DNA from: Aquilaria yunnanensis
Taxonomy: Eukaryota > Streptophyta > Magnoliopsida > Malvales > Thymelaeaceae
Reading direction: 5' to 3'
Assembly: GCA_039654915.1 (NCBI GenBank)
Contig: CM077594.1
Span: forward strand, 105,662,893 to 105,726,892
Length of the DNA: 64,000 bases
Below, one piece after another: positions 22,614 to 34,520 of this stretch (the first letter of the stretch is position 1; every line of letters begins with the position of its first letter). Below the pieces are notes generated by a model. That model was not told the origin of the DNA and ran no database searches. It saw only the letters and a program-made list of their open reading frames with translations. The position numbers and the translations under genes are program-made.

Positions 22614-23892
22614 GGGTAAAATCCATATTTGGTCCATTAACTATTAGGTTTATCCTAAAATGGTCTCCTAACTTTAAAAGTGACTATTAAAGTCACTTAA
22701 CTCAAGTTGTGCATCCTATTTGAGTCTCATCCGTTATTTCGGACATTATTTCTAACAAAAAATACAAATGTGGCACTTAATATCTCATACTTGGTCCCGC
22801 AATGCCTATGTGGATGACTAAATTAGAATAATAAGAAATTTTATGTTAAGAGTGACACAAATAAATAATTATAAGGACTTCACAGGTAATTAGCCCAAAA
22901 AAACTTTCTTCCTTCTCTCAAGGCACTCTCTGTTGAATTCTTCTTCTCAAGTGAATTCGCCGGTGATTCTCTCTCTCGAATTTCTTCTTTCTATTCGACG
23001 TCAAGCAGTGTAGGCTGCCTCGGTCTTACTTTGATTTCATAGTCAATTTTGTCCGCCTCCATCCCATCTGTTTCTCACAAATTTTATTTAACCCACCACA
23101 ACATTTTGCACTCTATACTGGAAAAGGAGGTAACCACTGCCATCACCAGAAGAAGAAAGAGCAATGAAGGCCCACTAGCCCGAAATCACTCTTAAATCGT
23201 CTTCCCTTTGGCATCCAATTTTAGCGATTCATCATTTTCGGCCATCAACCCCAAATGTTCATCCCTTAGCCGATTCGTGAAAAACGTGTCTGGTGGCTGT
23301 TGAACGGAGTAGGTGGTAGTTGGGTTGGCTGGAGGCAGCGTCGAATGGCTGAGGAGTTGAGCGTTGAACAGCTGATCGAAGTTGGCCGCAGCCGGGTCAG
23401 CTACACACAGCGTTGAACGACTAAGAAGGCTAGTGTTGAACAATCGATTGCAGTTGGCAACAATGAACAATGTCTGCTCGGATTGCTATATTGTGGCTTG
23501 GTTATCCTAGGCCTGCTCAGATTTGTTGACCTGCGGCTATCCAATTTCAGCCATTTTTGTGATTTTGTGATTATTTGTGTTTCAAATTCTAAAGAATTAT
23601 GTGTTTGTGTTAGTTTAGGTCTTAATTTTCATTTTTATACAAATGGTCATCCATTTTAGTTAAAGATGAAGCCACGTGGCATTGTGGGCCTAGGGAATGG
23701 AGTTCGGAACCATTACATTAACAAAGAACATGCCACATAATCATTTTCTGTTTAAGATAACTGCTCAATTGATGGTAGGGACTCGAGTGAGATGCGATTT
23801 ATGAATTAGAGGATCTTAATAAGCATTTTGAGGGGTAAAGGACCACAATAGGACAAACATAAAAGTTAAGGGACTACGGACGAATTTTACCC
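22614..23892 (-). mobile_element. MULE-like non-autonomous element, copy 2 (inverted)
   Basis: 1279 bp, similar along its whole length to the reverse complement of 20402-21669. Its ends GGGTAAAATCCATATTTGG and (other strand) GGGTAAAATTCGTCCGTAG match that copy. Flanking 9-mers GCTTAATTT (22605-22613) and ACTTCATTT (23893-23901) agree at 7 of 9 positions, as for an aged 9-bp MULE duplication. It carries a frame beginning MAENDESLKLDAKGK that is also present, diverged, in copy 1; I do not recognise it. Confidence 0.75.
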
Positions 23893-24505
23893 ACTTCATT
23901 TAACTTGACTAAGAAGGTAAGGTCCCAATTTTTTAAGTTTGAGGAGTAAATTAACCTAAGTTAAAGTTCAAAAGGTAAAAGGTTCAAATTGACAAAGTCT
24001 AGAGGCACAAGAGATTTAGGTCGTTATTTTATAGAAGGATATTACTTAAGTGACTATTAATTATATAGATTAGTAGTTTCCAAATATTTTTAATTCCACA
24101 TAAAAAACAGAAATGTAAATAATTTATTTTTTATGATGAAACAAATCATATGGGTTTGAAATTTCATTTGCACAGATTTGGAGAATACAAAAGTTAATTG
24201 ACGCACTAGGCCCACCATAATAAAAGGTTGAGTGAGTAACTAAGGGGTAATTTAGTTATTACAAAAAAAAAAAAAAAACAAAGGGAAAACCAAAAGAAGA
24301 AGACTTAGTTGTAGGGTAGAGCAATACTCAAGGGTGTTTTATATTTCTGTAATGCGCCATTTGATTCTCGGTCTTTCATAACTAAGAGAGAAACAATTAT
24401 TCAACATATTTTTTTCATTTAAAGACTTTCTTTTAGTGTAAAGAGTCTTTTACGCTTACCTTCTCAATAAACAATGTCACCTATGGGGATTTAGAAAAAT
24501 TATTG
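23893..24505. other. AT-rich spacer with A17 run
   Basis: Between the second MULE copy and a decayed RNase H fragment. A long A run lies near 24261-24280. Nothing else seen. Confidence 0.4.
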
Positions 24506-24509
24506 GCTC

Positions 24510-24900
24510 TAGACTAGGAAACCATAATATTTGTGCTTGATGGTGCATGGTATGAATCGTTGGGTTTTGGAGCAGCAACTTGGGTATGGATGAAATTTGA
24601 TGCTCCTCTTGAATGTCATCAAAGAACAGTATAAATGTACTGCTCCTCAGTATTGGAAGTAGAACTGGAAGCTAGATTGGGGGGGGGGGGGGATTATTAC
24701 ATCAAAGGTTTTTTTTATTCTATCAAATTGTTCACAGGTTCTGGAGACGCTTCTACCCAAGAGCCATCGATCTAGCCTTAGCAAGCTTAGCATCCTAGGT
24801 TATTGATGAGATGGAGAATTTTTATCACTATTTTTTGGTCATTGTTCCACCACGACAGTGTGGTTCTCTAATACACAACCTAACAGCTACTCTTTTTCAT
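24510..24900 (+). pseudogene. LINE-type RNase H domain fragment
   Basis: On + the sequence reads, through at least one frameshift, 'LDGAWYESLGFGAATWVWMK', then 'LEVELEA', then 'FYHYFLVIVPPRQCGSLIHN'. This order (DGA / ELEA / VPR-x-N-x-x-AH-like) is the RVT_3-type RNase H found at the 3' end of some plant LINEs. A 14-base G run at 24679-24692 breaks the frame. A dead remnant; moderate confidence. Confidence 0.5.
24679..24692 (+). repeat. G14 homopolymer
   Basis: Run of 14 G inside the RNase H remnant; prone to length error and polymorphism. Confidence 0.9.
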
Positions 24901-25634
24901 TAAACTTTTTCCCTCATTTCAAATACCAAAAAAATGTGTTTTGTATGTCTTTTTTCTCTATTAAACTAAAGCTTCCCTTGTGTTCACATGTATGACACAT
25001 TAGCCTAAAAATAATCCAAAAACAGCCAAACCATCAACTTAATGATGTTAAGTGTAGTTTCAACTTTCAATTGGTTGGGTAGTGAATGTGATAGTTTTGA
25101 GACTAATATGATTTGACAGTTTTAATATTTTAGGGCTTGTTTGACGAATTGAGGAGTTTTAGGTTTAATTTGGTGAAACATGAAAAAATTTTATGATTGA
25201 AAATGTATTTTCATATTTATTTTTTGCCCAACCCTTGCATAATTCACGGGTGTAATCAAAAGAAAAAATTGTAGGGCTTACAACTAACAGTTATCCTTAT
25301 AGTTATAGCTGACATTAATATTTTTCATCTAAGATAATGAATTCCATCTAAACAAAGCTCTAAAACAGAATGTTTTAGCCACGTTAGAAATATAAGGAAT
25401 AAAATAGAGGATGAAATTAGAATAGAAACATAATTAAAAGTTTAGGGTTAATGCATGTAATTAGCCCAAGGTATAAGGGAGGAGTGCTTGGCACACTAGT
25501 CGACCGTTTTGTTCATCAAGTGCTCTCCTCCACCCTCGGAACCAGCAACTCAGCCACCTCTCCAAAACCTCTGCTGCTCTCCGGTTCTCAATCAAGTACC
25601 CAAAAAGGTTGGAAAGTTGAGAAAACAAAGAATC
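24901..25634. other. Upstream region of cohesin gene
   Basis: AT-rich to about 25440, then a more balanced segment directly before the start codon that probably contains the promoter and 5' UTR of the SCC1/RAD21 gene. No discrete motif stands out. Confidence 0.4.
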
Positions 25635-28600
25635 ATGTTCAATTCGCAGTGCTTTCTCTCGAGGAAAGGCCCTCTGGGTGCCATATGGGTCGCTGCCTAT
25701 TGCTTCAAAAGGCTTAAGAAAGCTCAGGTCTTTGAGACCGACATCTCCTTCTCCGTCGGTTAGTCTCCTTTCCAACTTTCCTCTGACCTTTTCTTTTTTG
25801 TCTTTAATCCTTGCTTGTTTCCCGAGAAATTGGGTCTCTTACGCCTACATTATTTCAACTTGTAGCAAATATCTGAAGTCTGAACATGGTTAAAAAAATT
25901 TCATCTTTCAGTTCAGTCTCCCCCCCAATTTGTTGTTTGGGTGATGTTAAATAGTGGGGATTTGAATCTGTTTTCCCCTTCAAATATTAAGATAAACGTG
26001 GGTTTAGTCTTCAAGGGGCATTTATATCTGGGTCCTAGTTTTGTTTATTTATATTAATTTATTTGGGGAAGTGAAGGAAATGGGAATCGAGACGTGGGTT
26101 GCTCTGAGCTTAATGACTTAGTCGAGGAATTTCTGTATTGTTCTGTAAGTATTTACGTGCAATCTACTGCTTAGTTCTTCTGAGTAACTATGCTGTCTGA
26201 TCTTCAAATAAGAAATTTTCCTAGATTCTCTTTACCTTTTACGAGTGGTCCTTGTAAAAATTAGCCAAAATTTAGCTTCTTTGCATCCTAACTTCAAATT
26301 GAAGGGGTTCTGGAGACAAGCTTTGGTTAATTCTGATGAAGAACTCAAGTTCTTGTCAACCTAAGTTTTTGAATTATTTAAAAACATAAATATGTTCTTT
26401 CTCTTGTGCAGATAAGATACTTCAAGATAAGTTTGATGTCTTAACATATAGGGTGTTGGCATACCTTCTTCTTGGTGTTGTTAGAATATACTCCAGAAAG
26501 GTTGACTATTTGCTTGACGAATGCAATGAGGTTATAGTGAAAATTAATGAATTTGTGGCTGAGGAAAGGCATAAGGTGGTGGAGAGAGAAACTATTTGTG
26601 CTCCATTTTTCTCCATTACACTACCTGAATGTTTTGAGTTGGATGCTTTTGATCTGGAGATTCATGATGATGATTATGTGTAAGCTATCATTTCAATTTT
26701 TGTGGACTTTTGGTGGATATTAGCGTTATCATGTGTTTTTGTGTGTGGTGGACATTTCCATCATTGGTAATTTGGTCGTTCATTCCCCCAGAAATAATGT
26801 GATGCCTCTGGAAAAGATAACTCTTAAAGGTACTTTTCTGCACTCTAATTTGGGCATTGCTTCATTGTTGTATTTATTGTGGTCTGATACCATCTGAAGT
26901 TAACAAGCAGATGTAGCTTGGAAGACCAATATGGGACTGAACTCATTGGGAAAGGTATGTAAAGCAGTGGAGGTCTCATCTCATGGCCTGAATTGGTTCT
27001 TTTGGGACATATTCGTATTTTGTAGGCACCTAGCTGGAGGTGATCATTAGTTAGTATTACAGAATTATATTTCTCGTTGATTTTACTGCAAACAACTTAA
27101 CCTTTTGTATTCTTTATTTGTTTGCGTTGTTGGTGATTATGTTAAATCTTTGCTGCTGCTCAGGAAAAAAAAAAAAACAAATCAATGCAACTGTTTTCTT
27201 TTTAAAAAATTGTCTGCACTAAAAGATTTTTGATTCTTGGTCCAATTTTCTGAATGCTACTCCTCAAGTGAGTGTATTATGGGGAACCACCAAGGACTTT
27301 GTCTTAATGATGTCTTATCGAGTCAAGTTATATCCTTCTAATGATACCAATGGTAGGGATGCACCTCATAACCAATCTCTACAATCAACATAGATAATAT
27401 AGTTATGAACTGGTTCTTAAGGGTTGTCGAGAGAGTTAATGAATCAAGCTTGGCCCAGTGGTCAAAACTCTGAAATTGTTCCCTGATGTCCAAGGTTCCA
27501 CTCTTGCTGTGTTATGAAGTCTAAAATAAACCTCATTAACTTGCAGAACTGGCATGAGGAGTTTGCTGCATGCAGTGATACATTCGATTACAATCCAACT
27601 GGAGAGTATGTGTTCAGAATTCGTCCATTTTATATTGATATATGTTTTTAACGCATAATAACTTGATTTCGTTGGTGAAAGCTTCAAGTTCTTAAGATTT
27701 CAATTTTGCTATGTTGCTGCAGTGGTCATTCCTCTCACCTGATGGGTATTGATGCCGGCATGAGAACATCAGATTATCTGGCTGACCAAGAAATGGTTGT
27801 GGAAAAGCTTAGTTGGGATAAAACTTTTGATGGAGAAGAATTAAAAGCTAAAATGTTTGACAAGGTTGATGAAGAGCCTCGGGAAGTTGCCAGATCATCT
27901 GGTGGAGATCATCAAGTCGATGATCAGCCAAAGAATGTGGCAGGTCCACAGGAACTTATTGAAAGAGAAGCAAACAAAGAAAAAGATGGTGATAAGTTCT
28001 CTGAAGAATGCATGAACCTTCATGGCGAAAAGGTACTTAAAGACGGGACAGGAAGGGTGGATGTGCTTCAAGATCGTCAAGCTGATGAACAGCTCGTGGA
28101 TATTGTAGGTTCAGAGGAACTTATTGTAAGAGAAGCAAACAAAGAAAAAGATAGTGATACGTTCTCTGAAGAATGCGTAAAGCTTCATGGAGGAAAGGCA
28201 CTTAGAGAGGGGACAAGAAGTGCAAATGTGGGTCAAGATCATCAAGTTGATGAAAAGCTCATGGATGTTGCAGGTTCAGAGAAATGTATTGAAAGAGAAG
28301 CAAACAAAGAAGTGGGAGGTGGTAGGTTCTCTGAAGAATGCATGAACCTTCTTGGAGGAAAAACATTTAAAAAGGGGATTGGAAGTGCAGAAGAAGAAAA
28401 CAATATGCACCCAGATGTGGAAGGAGTTGATTCAGTCAACTTGGAAACAAGTGTAGAGAAGCTTATGCAAAACGAGATCTCTCGTATTCAGTTTGTTGAT
28501 CCTCCAAAACTTGTTATACCATCTACTGAAGAAAATGATGGTGCTAAGGAGCTAAAGTTGTTGGAAAAAGAATCTCCTGAAAGAGGAGTGTGCTCTCCTA

Positions 28601-31202
28601 TTAATTTCTTTGAACCCCCGCACCTTGTTGTACCATCAACTAGGTACAATGGTGGAGCTGAGGAGCTAAAGCTGGCAGACACTAAGTCTCCACATAATCG
28701 AGTACATGAAAACATCCAAAAAGGCATTCCACCATCAGTTACAACTGATGCAACTCCCAAGTTCAAGTCCGTTACTTCAGGTACAGAGAATTTAAGGACA
28801 ATGCCCTTTCTGGAAATGGGACAAAATCTATTCCAGGATATCAAGGGAAAAAAAAATTCCTTGTTTGAAATCAATAATGTCTGTGATATGTCTGCCAACT
28901 TACATGATGCTCTTCTTTTTTCAAACTGAGCAGCTGCTACCCCTGAATTTATGCTTATCCCAACACCTGCACCTAAGGAGCGTCCTCGTTTTTCAAGGAA
29001 AAGGAAGTGCTTATTTGATGAAGTCATCGTGCTTCCTAATCAGTATGTTATTCAATCCAATGCCCATTCCCAAAGTCTTAACAGCCTTGCCTTTCATATG
29101 ATGAATTAATGTTATTTGAGGTAGTTTTGCATTTGCACTGGATTAGTTTGTCTCAATTCAAAGCAATTATACATGCATGGTCTGTTAGATATGACGATGG
29201 ACCTATGTGAACAAGGTTCATAAACAACATGATAATGCTATATGCAATATTGGTTACTATTGTAACTAAAGAGTATCCTGTTAACTGGCTTAAGTTCTCT
29301 GAAGCAGAAAACTTTTGTCTAACATACTGAGTGTTGTAGTAGTTTTGGATTTGTGCAAGAGTTGTTCATGGTGTGGCTTCTAGACAATATGTTGCTCTAA
29401 TATGTTGGGTACTATTGGATGTGGATGTGGGAGTATTAAGACATGTTGTTCCAGTTGATTTGAGTTATCATTAGACTTCTTGGTTTCCGTTGCTCTTGCA
29501 TTAGAACTTAAATTGATTGTTCTAGTCTGAATGGGATAGGAATAAGTGCTTATGCGGTATAAGTCAGTGATCAAAGAGTTTATGTTGGTATTGCGTTTGG
29601 TTGAATTGGTTATTGCATTTTACTATTGCAGTATATTAAAGAAATGGTTGGAAGATTCAAGCGATCTGGTCCATAAAAGGAGAAAAGGTGCTCATAATGC
29701 ACTGACTGCCAGGAGGATTAGTCAGATGTCAAATCTTTCCCAGGGTCTCATTGAGCCTTTGGTTCCTTGTGGGTAAACATCCTTAAATGCAGATTATCCT
29801 TTCAAGACAGATTCTTTTCTGAGCGTAGTTCTTTTCAGGTTGTTTGGAGCTTAGATCTCTCTTCCTTGAAGAGAAATTACCGATTCCAGAGTTCACTGGA
29901 CCTGTGAAACCTATGCAAAAGGTGGTGACACCAGAATCTCTGCTTGCTGGCGTACCTTTAGAGCCCAAAGGAGCTGGTTTACTTGTGCTGCCTGTTTGCT
30001 TGGAGTCTGTTGAAACAGTTGAACCTCCTGAAAATTCGGTCAGGCCAGAGTCATCTTCTCGTTGTGATAGCTGCTTAGAGCCAACAGAAATTGCTCCCCA
30101 GACACCAGTTCGGCATTCAGCATCTATGAGACCTTTTGCAAGCCCAGAGCACCATATTTATCATAACTTGGATGGTGGAAGGTCTTCTCATTTAACTGAA
30201 GATTTCAGGAAAGAGGCTTCACATTGTGCACACCAGGAGCTTGAAATCGGCTTGCTGCATGAGGTGAATCATCAACTGCCTTGGCATATGTCAAAAAATA
30301 ATGGAATAAGAGCTAAGTTTGATTTATAGGACACAAATACCTCGATATAATAATCTACATGCAGAATACTTCATAACGATTCATTTTCTTGTCTTATGGA
30401 ATCTATCAAAAGAACATTTCAAGCCATGGCCTGTATGTTCACGTTGCATTCAAGAGACCAACTATGAGTCGCTGCTATTTATGCTTGTTTGATCCTTCTG
30501 CCTTAGTGAATCACACCAACTCCAGTTCTGTTTCCTAACTCTATTATGTTTTTTCTTTACATGTGCAGGATATTAATTTGTTGGAAAACGTGCAGGATCA
30601 AGGTATAATTATCTGATGAACAGCTGTAGTTCCCAAATAAAAATTATTTACATGCTTCTATGTAATGTATGTGCATTATGTACATGATATACATATCAAA
30701 TCATCGGCTCATTCTGATGGTATAGTTTTGGTACTTATAATTCTCTTGCTTCAGATTCATCAGGAGTTGCAGATGGATGGTCAGCAAGGACCAGGTATAA
30801 AGGTTCCTGAGCACTGAAGCTCTGATATTTGCAGCTGGTGACGTGTAGCCTGATTAGTTTAACCATTTCTGTTGCAGAATAGTTGCAGATTACTTGTCTA
30901 GAGTTCTTTTAGGTCGGGCTAAAGAAGGGGAAGTGGAAAAAGTAAGCTTACTGCAGCTCTTGGAAGTAAGAACGAAAAAAGAAATCGTGAGGCTCTTCTA
31001 CGAGATACTGGTATTAGGCCTGGCTATTTCATCAAATAGCATTGCGTAATTCCTTATTTGGTAGTAGAAAAGAACAGGTGCTGAGTTCATAACTCCGTTG
31101 CAGGTGCTGAAAAGCAAAGGGTTGATCAATGTGGCGCAAACCGATGCTTATGGTGACATTTTAGTGTGGAAGGTAGAGCAGGACAGGAGGCCAAGTTGCT
31201 AA
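25635..31202 (+). CDS. SYN2: Cohesin kleisin SCC1/RAD21 homologue, SYN2-like
   Basis: Thirteen exons: 25635-25758, 26412-26679, 26792-26829, 26911-26954, 27547-27605, 27723-28780, 28934-29042, 29632-29768, 29839-30263, 30569-30602, 30755-30794, 30878-31010, 31104-31202; 855 residues, all junctions in phase. The product is the alpha-kleisin that closes the SMC1/SMC3 ring. The N-terminal Rad21/Rec8 domain begins MFNSQCFLSRKGPLGAIWVA and includes 'TYRVLAYLLLGVVRIYSRKV', closest to Arabidopsis SYN2. 'TPEFMLIPTPAPKERPRFSR' and 'LEDSSDLVHKRRK' are the middle plant motif. The C-terminal winged helix (about 780-855) has 'VSLLQLLEVRTKKE' and 'DAYGDILVW'. Exon 6 carries three 55-residue tandem repeats. 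The exon 8 donor is the non-optimal T/GTGGGT; the stronger GTAAAC four bases on would break frame. SYN2 rather than another paralogue is inference. Confidence 0.92.
27436..27540 (+). mobile_element. tRNA-like SINE fragment in SYN2 intron 4 (tentative)
   Basis: Just upstream of exon 5: TTGGCCCAGTGGTC (27450-27463) resembles a pol III A box and AGGTTCCACTCTTG (about 27491-27504) a B box, at the spacing seen in tRNA-derived plant SINEs. There is no tRNA fold and no clear tail, so this is a weak call. Confidence 0.3.
27913..28407 (+). repeat. Three 165-bp in-frame tandem repeats in SYN2 exon 6
   Basis: Units start at 27913, 28078 and 28243, exactly 165 bp (55 codons) apart. Each encodes a VDxxLxDVAGSEE-like start, the core 'IEREANKEKDGDKFSEECMN', LHGGK and a closing GxxxVxQDH. 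About residues 242-406 of the protein. The third unit is the most diverged. Perfect phase means the coding frame is kept. Confidence 0.9.
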
Positions 31203-31904
31203 GTGGAATTTGCTGGGGGATCTTTGTTGGCCGGAGTAGTAGATTTTGTTCATGTAAAGTAGTAGGTTATCAGGTTAAGGATTATGTAGGTAGTTCCTTT
31301 TTATTTATTCGTTTATTTACTCTCGTGTTGTTTCGCTGGAAGAACCACAGAAAAGCACCAAAGGGATAAAAAAACTGATAGAGCAGAACGGGGAAGCATG
31401 GAGGATGATGTATATGAAAAATTTGATCAGGTCAGAGACTAATAGAGGTGCGGGTTATTTTCTAGTATTCATAACAAGCAGTCCTACTCAATATTACAAT
31501 TTCCTCAAGATTTATTGTATGTTGGTTCTAATTACACATTTACACTCGTGAAACAATTCATACCAGTAGTAGGTTGTGACCAAAACACGAACTGAAAAGA
31601 CAAATCTAGGGATCTAGAGGGGGGGAGAGTGAGACCAAACATGCGTACGTACGTGTACATGGTGAACAAATAACAAAAAATTAAATGTATATATATTAAC
31701 TGAAATTTTTTGTGAACATTTATTAATCGAATAACATTCCAGTCATGGTTGTTCATTTAGATTTTTCAGTTTTTTGGTACAATAACAATAATAATAATAT
31801 GGTTGTTCGTTTGGTTTAGATAACGGACATAAGGTTCGCTTTTTGATCATATTTTGCCGGGGTACATCATCCAGAAGAATAGTTAGGGACTCGACCTTGC
31901 GCGG
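31203..31904. other. SYN2 3' flank and spacer
   Basis: SYN2 3' UTR followed by AT-rich sequence with a CGTACGTACG stretch near 31646 and an AAT-rich run near 31780-31800. No gene seen. Confidence 0.4.
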
Positions 31905-32019
31905 AGCCCATGAGCCCAAACCGCAGGTTTTGGAATTGAGTTGAGACCCGGCTGCAAGGAAAACTTCGAGTTGGGACCCGACACAATCACCCTCCTCCTG
32001 CCTCCATCCGAAACCCTAA
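31905..32019 (+). promoter_or_regulatory. Site II boxes plus telo-box upstream of mitochondrial L13
   Basis: Two reverse site II boxes AGCCCA (31905-31910 and 31913-31918) and a telo-box AAACCCTAA (32011-32019). This combination is characteristic of plant ribosomal protein and other growth-coordinated genes; here it lies 156-270 bp before the bL13m start codon. Confidence 0.65.
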
Positions 32020-32174
32020 TCTGCAGGGTTTGTATTTGTCGTACCGATGCTCTGGGGATCTTCTCTCGAAGCGTAAAAAGCTCTTGATTAACCTGTACTC
32101 AAACCAATTCTTTCTCCTTCTAGCTTGGACTGTGATAATTCGGGGCTGAGGACGAAGCAAGGGACTGGAAGGAA

Positions 32175-33577
32175 ATGGGAACTCAAGCAGCCACAGCGTT
32201 CAGTGGCAACCTCAAGGTCTTTTCTTTTCTTTCTCCTATATGGGATTAAGTCTAATTCCTAAGGAATATAAAGATTGGGAAACGAAGAAGATAAGGTTAT
32301 TTTCATTTGCACTTTTAATGTAGTTCAGTAGGTTGCTGGGCTTCCTGTGTCCTTCTGAATAATACCTATGCTTTACCCACTGTATCTGTTTTTTACTCCC
32401 CCAGAAAGCAGTTGCTGGTCTGAGGCGCATTAACATGGAAGGCCTACGTTGGAGGGTCTTCGACGCAAAAGGCCAGGTTGGATCTACTTTCTTTCGACGT
32501 TGTTTTGGTTGATAATGGATCTATAACATAGTGTTATTTTCTCCGAGTTCCCGTTTTAGTTTTCTGCGTTTCGATTAACTGGAGACCGAAAAGCTCATCT
32601 GCCTGTGAAGCTTAAAATCTTCTCCCAGGAAGTTTGTGCTCAGCTTTCTACTGTAGTTTCATTTGCCCATTTATGTCACCAGGTGCTTGGAAGATTAGCT
32701 TCTAATATTTCGACAGTGGTTCAAGGCAAGGACAAGCCAACATATGCCCCAAATCGTGATGATGGGGATATGTGCATTGTGATTAACGCTAGGGATGTTT
32801 GTGTGACTGGGAGAAAACTTACAGACAAGGTTTATTATTGGCATACGGGGTAAGTAATGTCATGGCTTCTTCTGAAATAAGGTTTTTTCTACAGGGGTAG
32901 CTAGCTGCAATTACTGCTGCTATAATTGGTATCATCTTTCGTGATGTGTTCCATAAATGAATAGAAGCTACTAAAGATCTCCTGGGTAATTTCTCTTGTT
33001 GCTTGTAGCCAGTGCCATAGATCCAAATTTTGACATTGAACTACATTTTTGGTTTTAGCTATGTTGGCCATCTTAAAGAAAGGACTTTGAAGGACCAGAT
33101 GGCTAAGGATCCGACAGAGGTCATTCGCAAAGCTGTAATGCGCATGCTGCCAAGAAACAAGTTGCGAGATGTGAGTCTTGGCACCTGATCATGGATTTTT
33201 TTTTTTTAAATGTCTAGACATCACTTGCTGCTGGACTGCGTGCAAACTAGAGTGGAAATTGTAGCATTTTTTGTTTTATGATCGAGAAGTTAAAAGAGTG
33301 TATTTAAGATTTTTTTGGAACTCCTAGCTTATGGTTATTGTAATCATGGATACAGGACCGGGATCGAAAGTTGCGGATATTTGCTGGCAGTGAGCATCCC
33401 TTTGGTGACAGGCCCCTAGTACCATATGAGATGCCCCCTCGAACAGTTCGAGAAATGCGGCCACGTGCTAGAAGAGCTCTAATCCGAGCTCGAAAGAAGG
33501 CTGAGCAGCAAGAGCAAGGTGGCAGTGATACTAGGAAAGGCAAAAGGAGGGAGTATAAAACTGAAGCGTCAGCATGA
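32175..33577 (+). CDS. Mitochondrial ribosomal protein L13 (bL13m)
   Basis: Five exons: 32175-32216, 32405-32476, 32683-32849, 33059-33170, 33356-33577; 204 residues, as in the Arabidopsis mitochondrial L13 family (At3g01790). A large-subunit protein of the mitoribosome. Start MGTQAATAFSGNLK; then 'LRWRVFDAKGQVLGRLASNI', 'DDGDMCIVINARDVCVTGRK', 'HTGYVGHLKERTLKDQM', 'PTEVIRKAVMRMLPRNKLRD', 'LRIFAGSEHPFGDRPL'; and a basic plant C-terminal extension (MRPRARRALIRARKKAEQQE). All splice sites are canonical GT-AG and in phase. The N-terminus is short for a classic presequence, as in the Arabidopsis protein. The product call is secure; the compartment follows from family knowledge. Confidence 0.95.
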
Positions 33578-34520
33578 AAGTTGTTGTGTGCCTACCTGGT
33601 ATTCCTGCTTCGGTAAAGCTTTTGGCTGGGTCCATCTTGCTGCAGCATGCTCTTGAGCGCTGTTCTTCAGCCTAGGAAGAAGATTCAGAATAGCCCTCTT
33701 CTGTTAGGATTCTGCTGAAATGTGATTTGCCGCTGAATGATCATGAGTAGTCCATTCGGTTGTTGCACCGAATAACCCTGTCCTACATTTATTCTGAAAA
33801 TAATTGGTTTTCACTCCTTTCCCATGACACAGTTGCTTATACTAATACTTTTGCCCTTTCCTACGTTCTTTTCTTTTTAATAACACAAGTACTCAGGTTG
33901 TAATTTCACTTCATAGAGTTTGGGTTAGATGAGCCGAGTGGAAGGCTGAAGGATATTATGAAATCTCGTCTGGTACTTATCGAGTTACCATACCATCACA
34001 CCAACAGAATTGTTGAGCTTTAACAGTTACCGGGGGTTGTAAGAAACGCAGTCGAATCTATTTCTTGATGCTAACGATAAACAGTTTCCTCAGCCCGGTA
34101 GGCCATGTCTCCTGCCGTCTGGTCCTTGGATTTTGTTTGTTTGTATGCAGATTTTATCGATAGAGATGGCCAAGTAGCAGTCGTCTTCATCAAAAACTTT
34201 TACTAGTTAAATGACTGACATTTTCAACCACACTTGTGCCTTGCCAACTTCACGGAAGGGAAGACAAAACTGGAACGTTTGGAACGTTCCAGAATGCAGT
34301 GCTTAAAATCTTCATGAAATATCATTAATCAAATGGTAGTATGAGGCCTGACTTACAACCAGAGCAGAGGCTCGTAAGTTGGTACATAATAGGCTATGGA
34401 ATAACTTCAGAATGTGGCTACAGCCGCAAGCATCAGACAGAAGGAACAACTTGTTCAGCAACCCATCCACCCACCCACGAAAAGAAAAGAAAAAGAAAAG
34501 GAAAGGTAAGAAGAAAAGTT
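33578..34520. other. Convergent 3' region, bL13m / PLP3
   Basis: 943 bp holding the 3' ends of two convergent genes. A purine-rich AAAGAAAAGGAAAGG stretch lies near 34480-34515, directly after the PLP3 stop codon. The short frames here are chance. Confidence 0.5.

Noticed and set aside
28781..28933. In-frame TGA at 28927 as the end of the cohesin protein
   Set aside because: It lies in an intron: donor CAG/GTACAG at 28780 and acceptor GAGCAG/CT at 28933 restore frame and yield the conserved TPEFMLIPTP motif.
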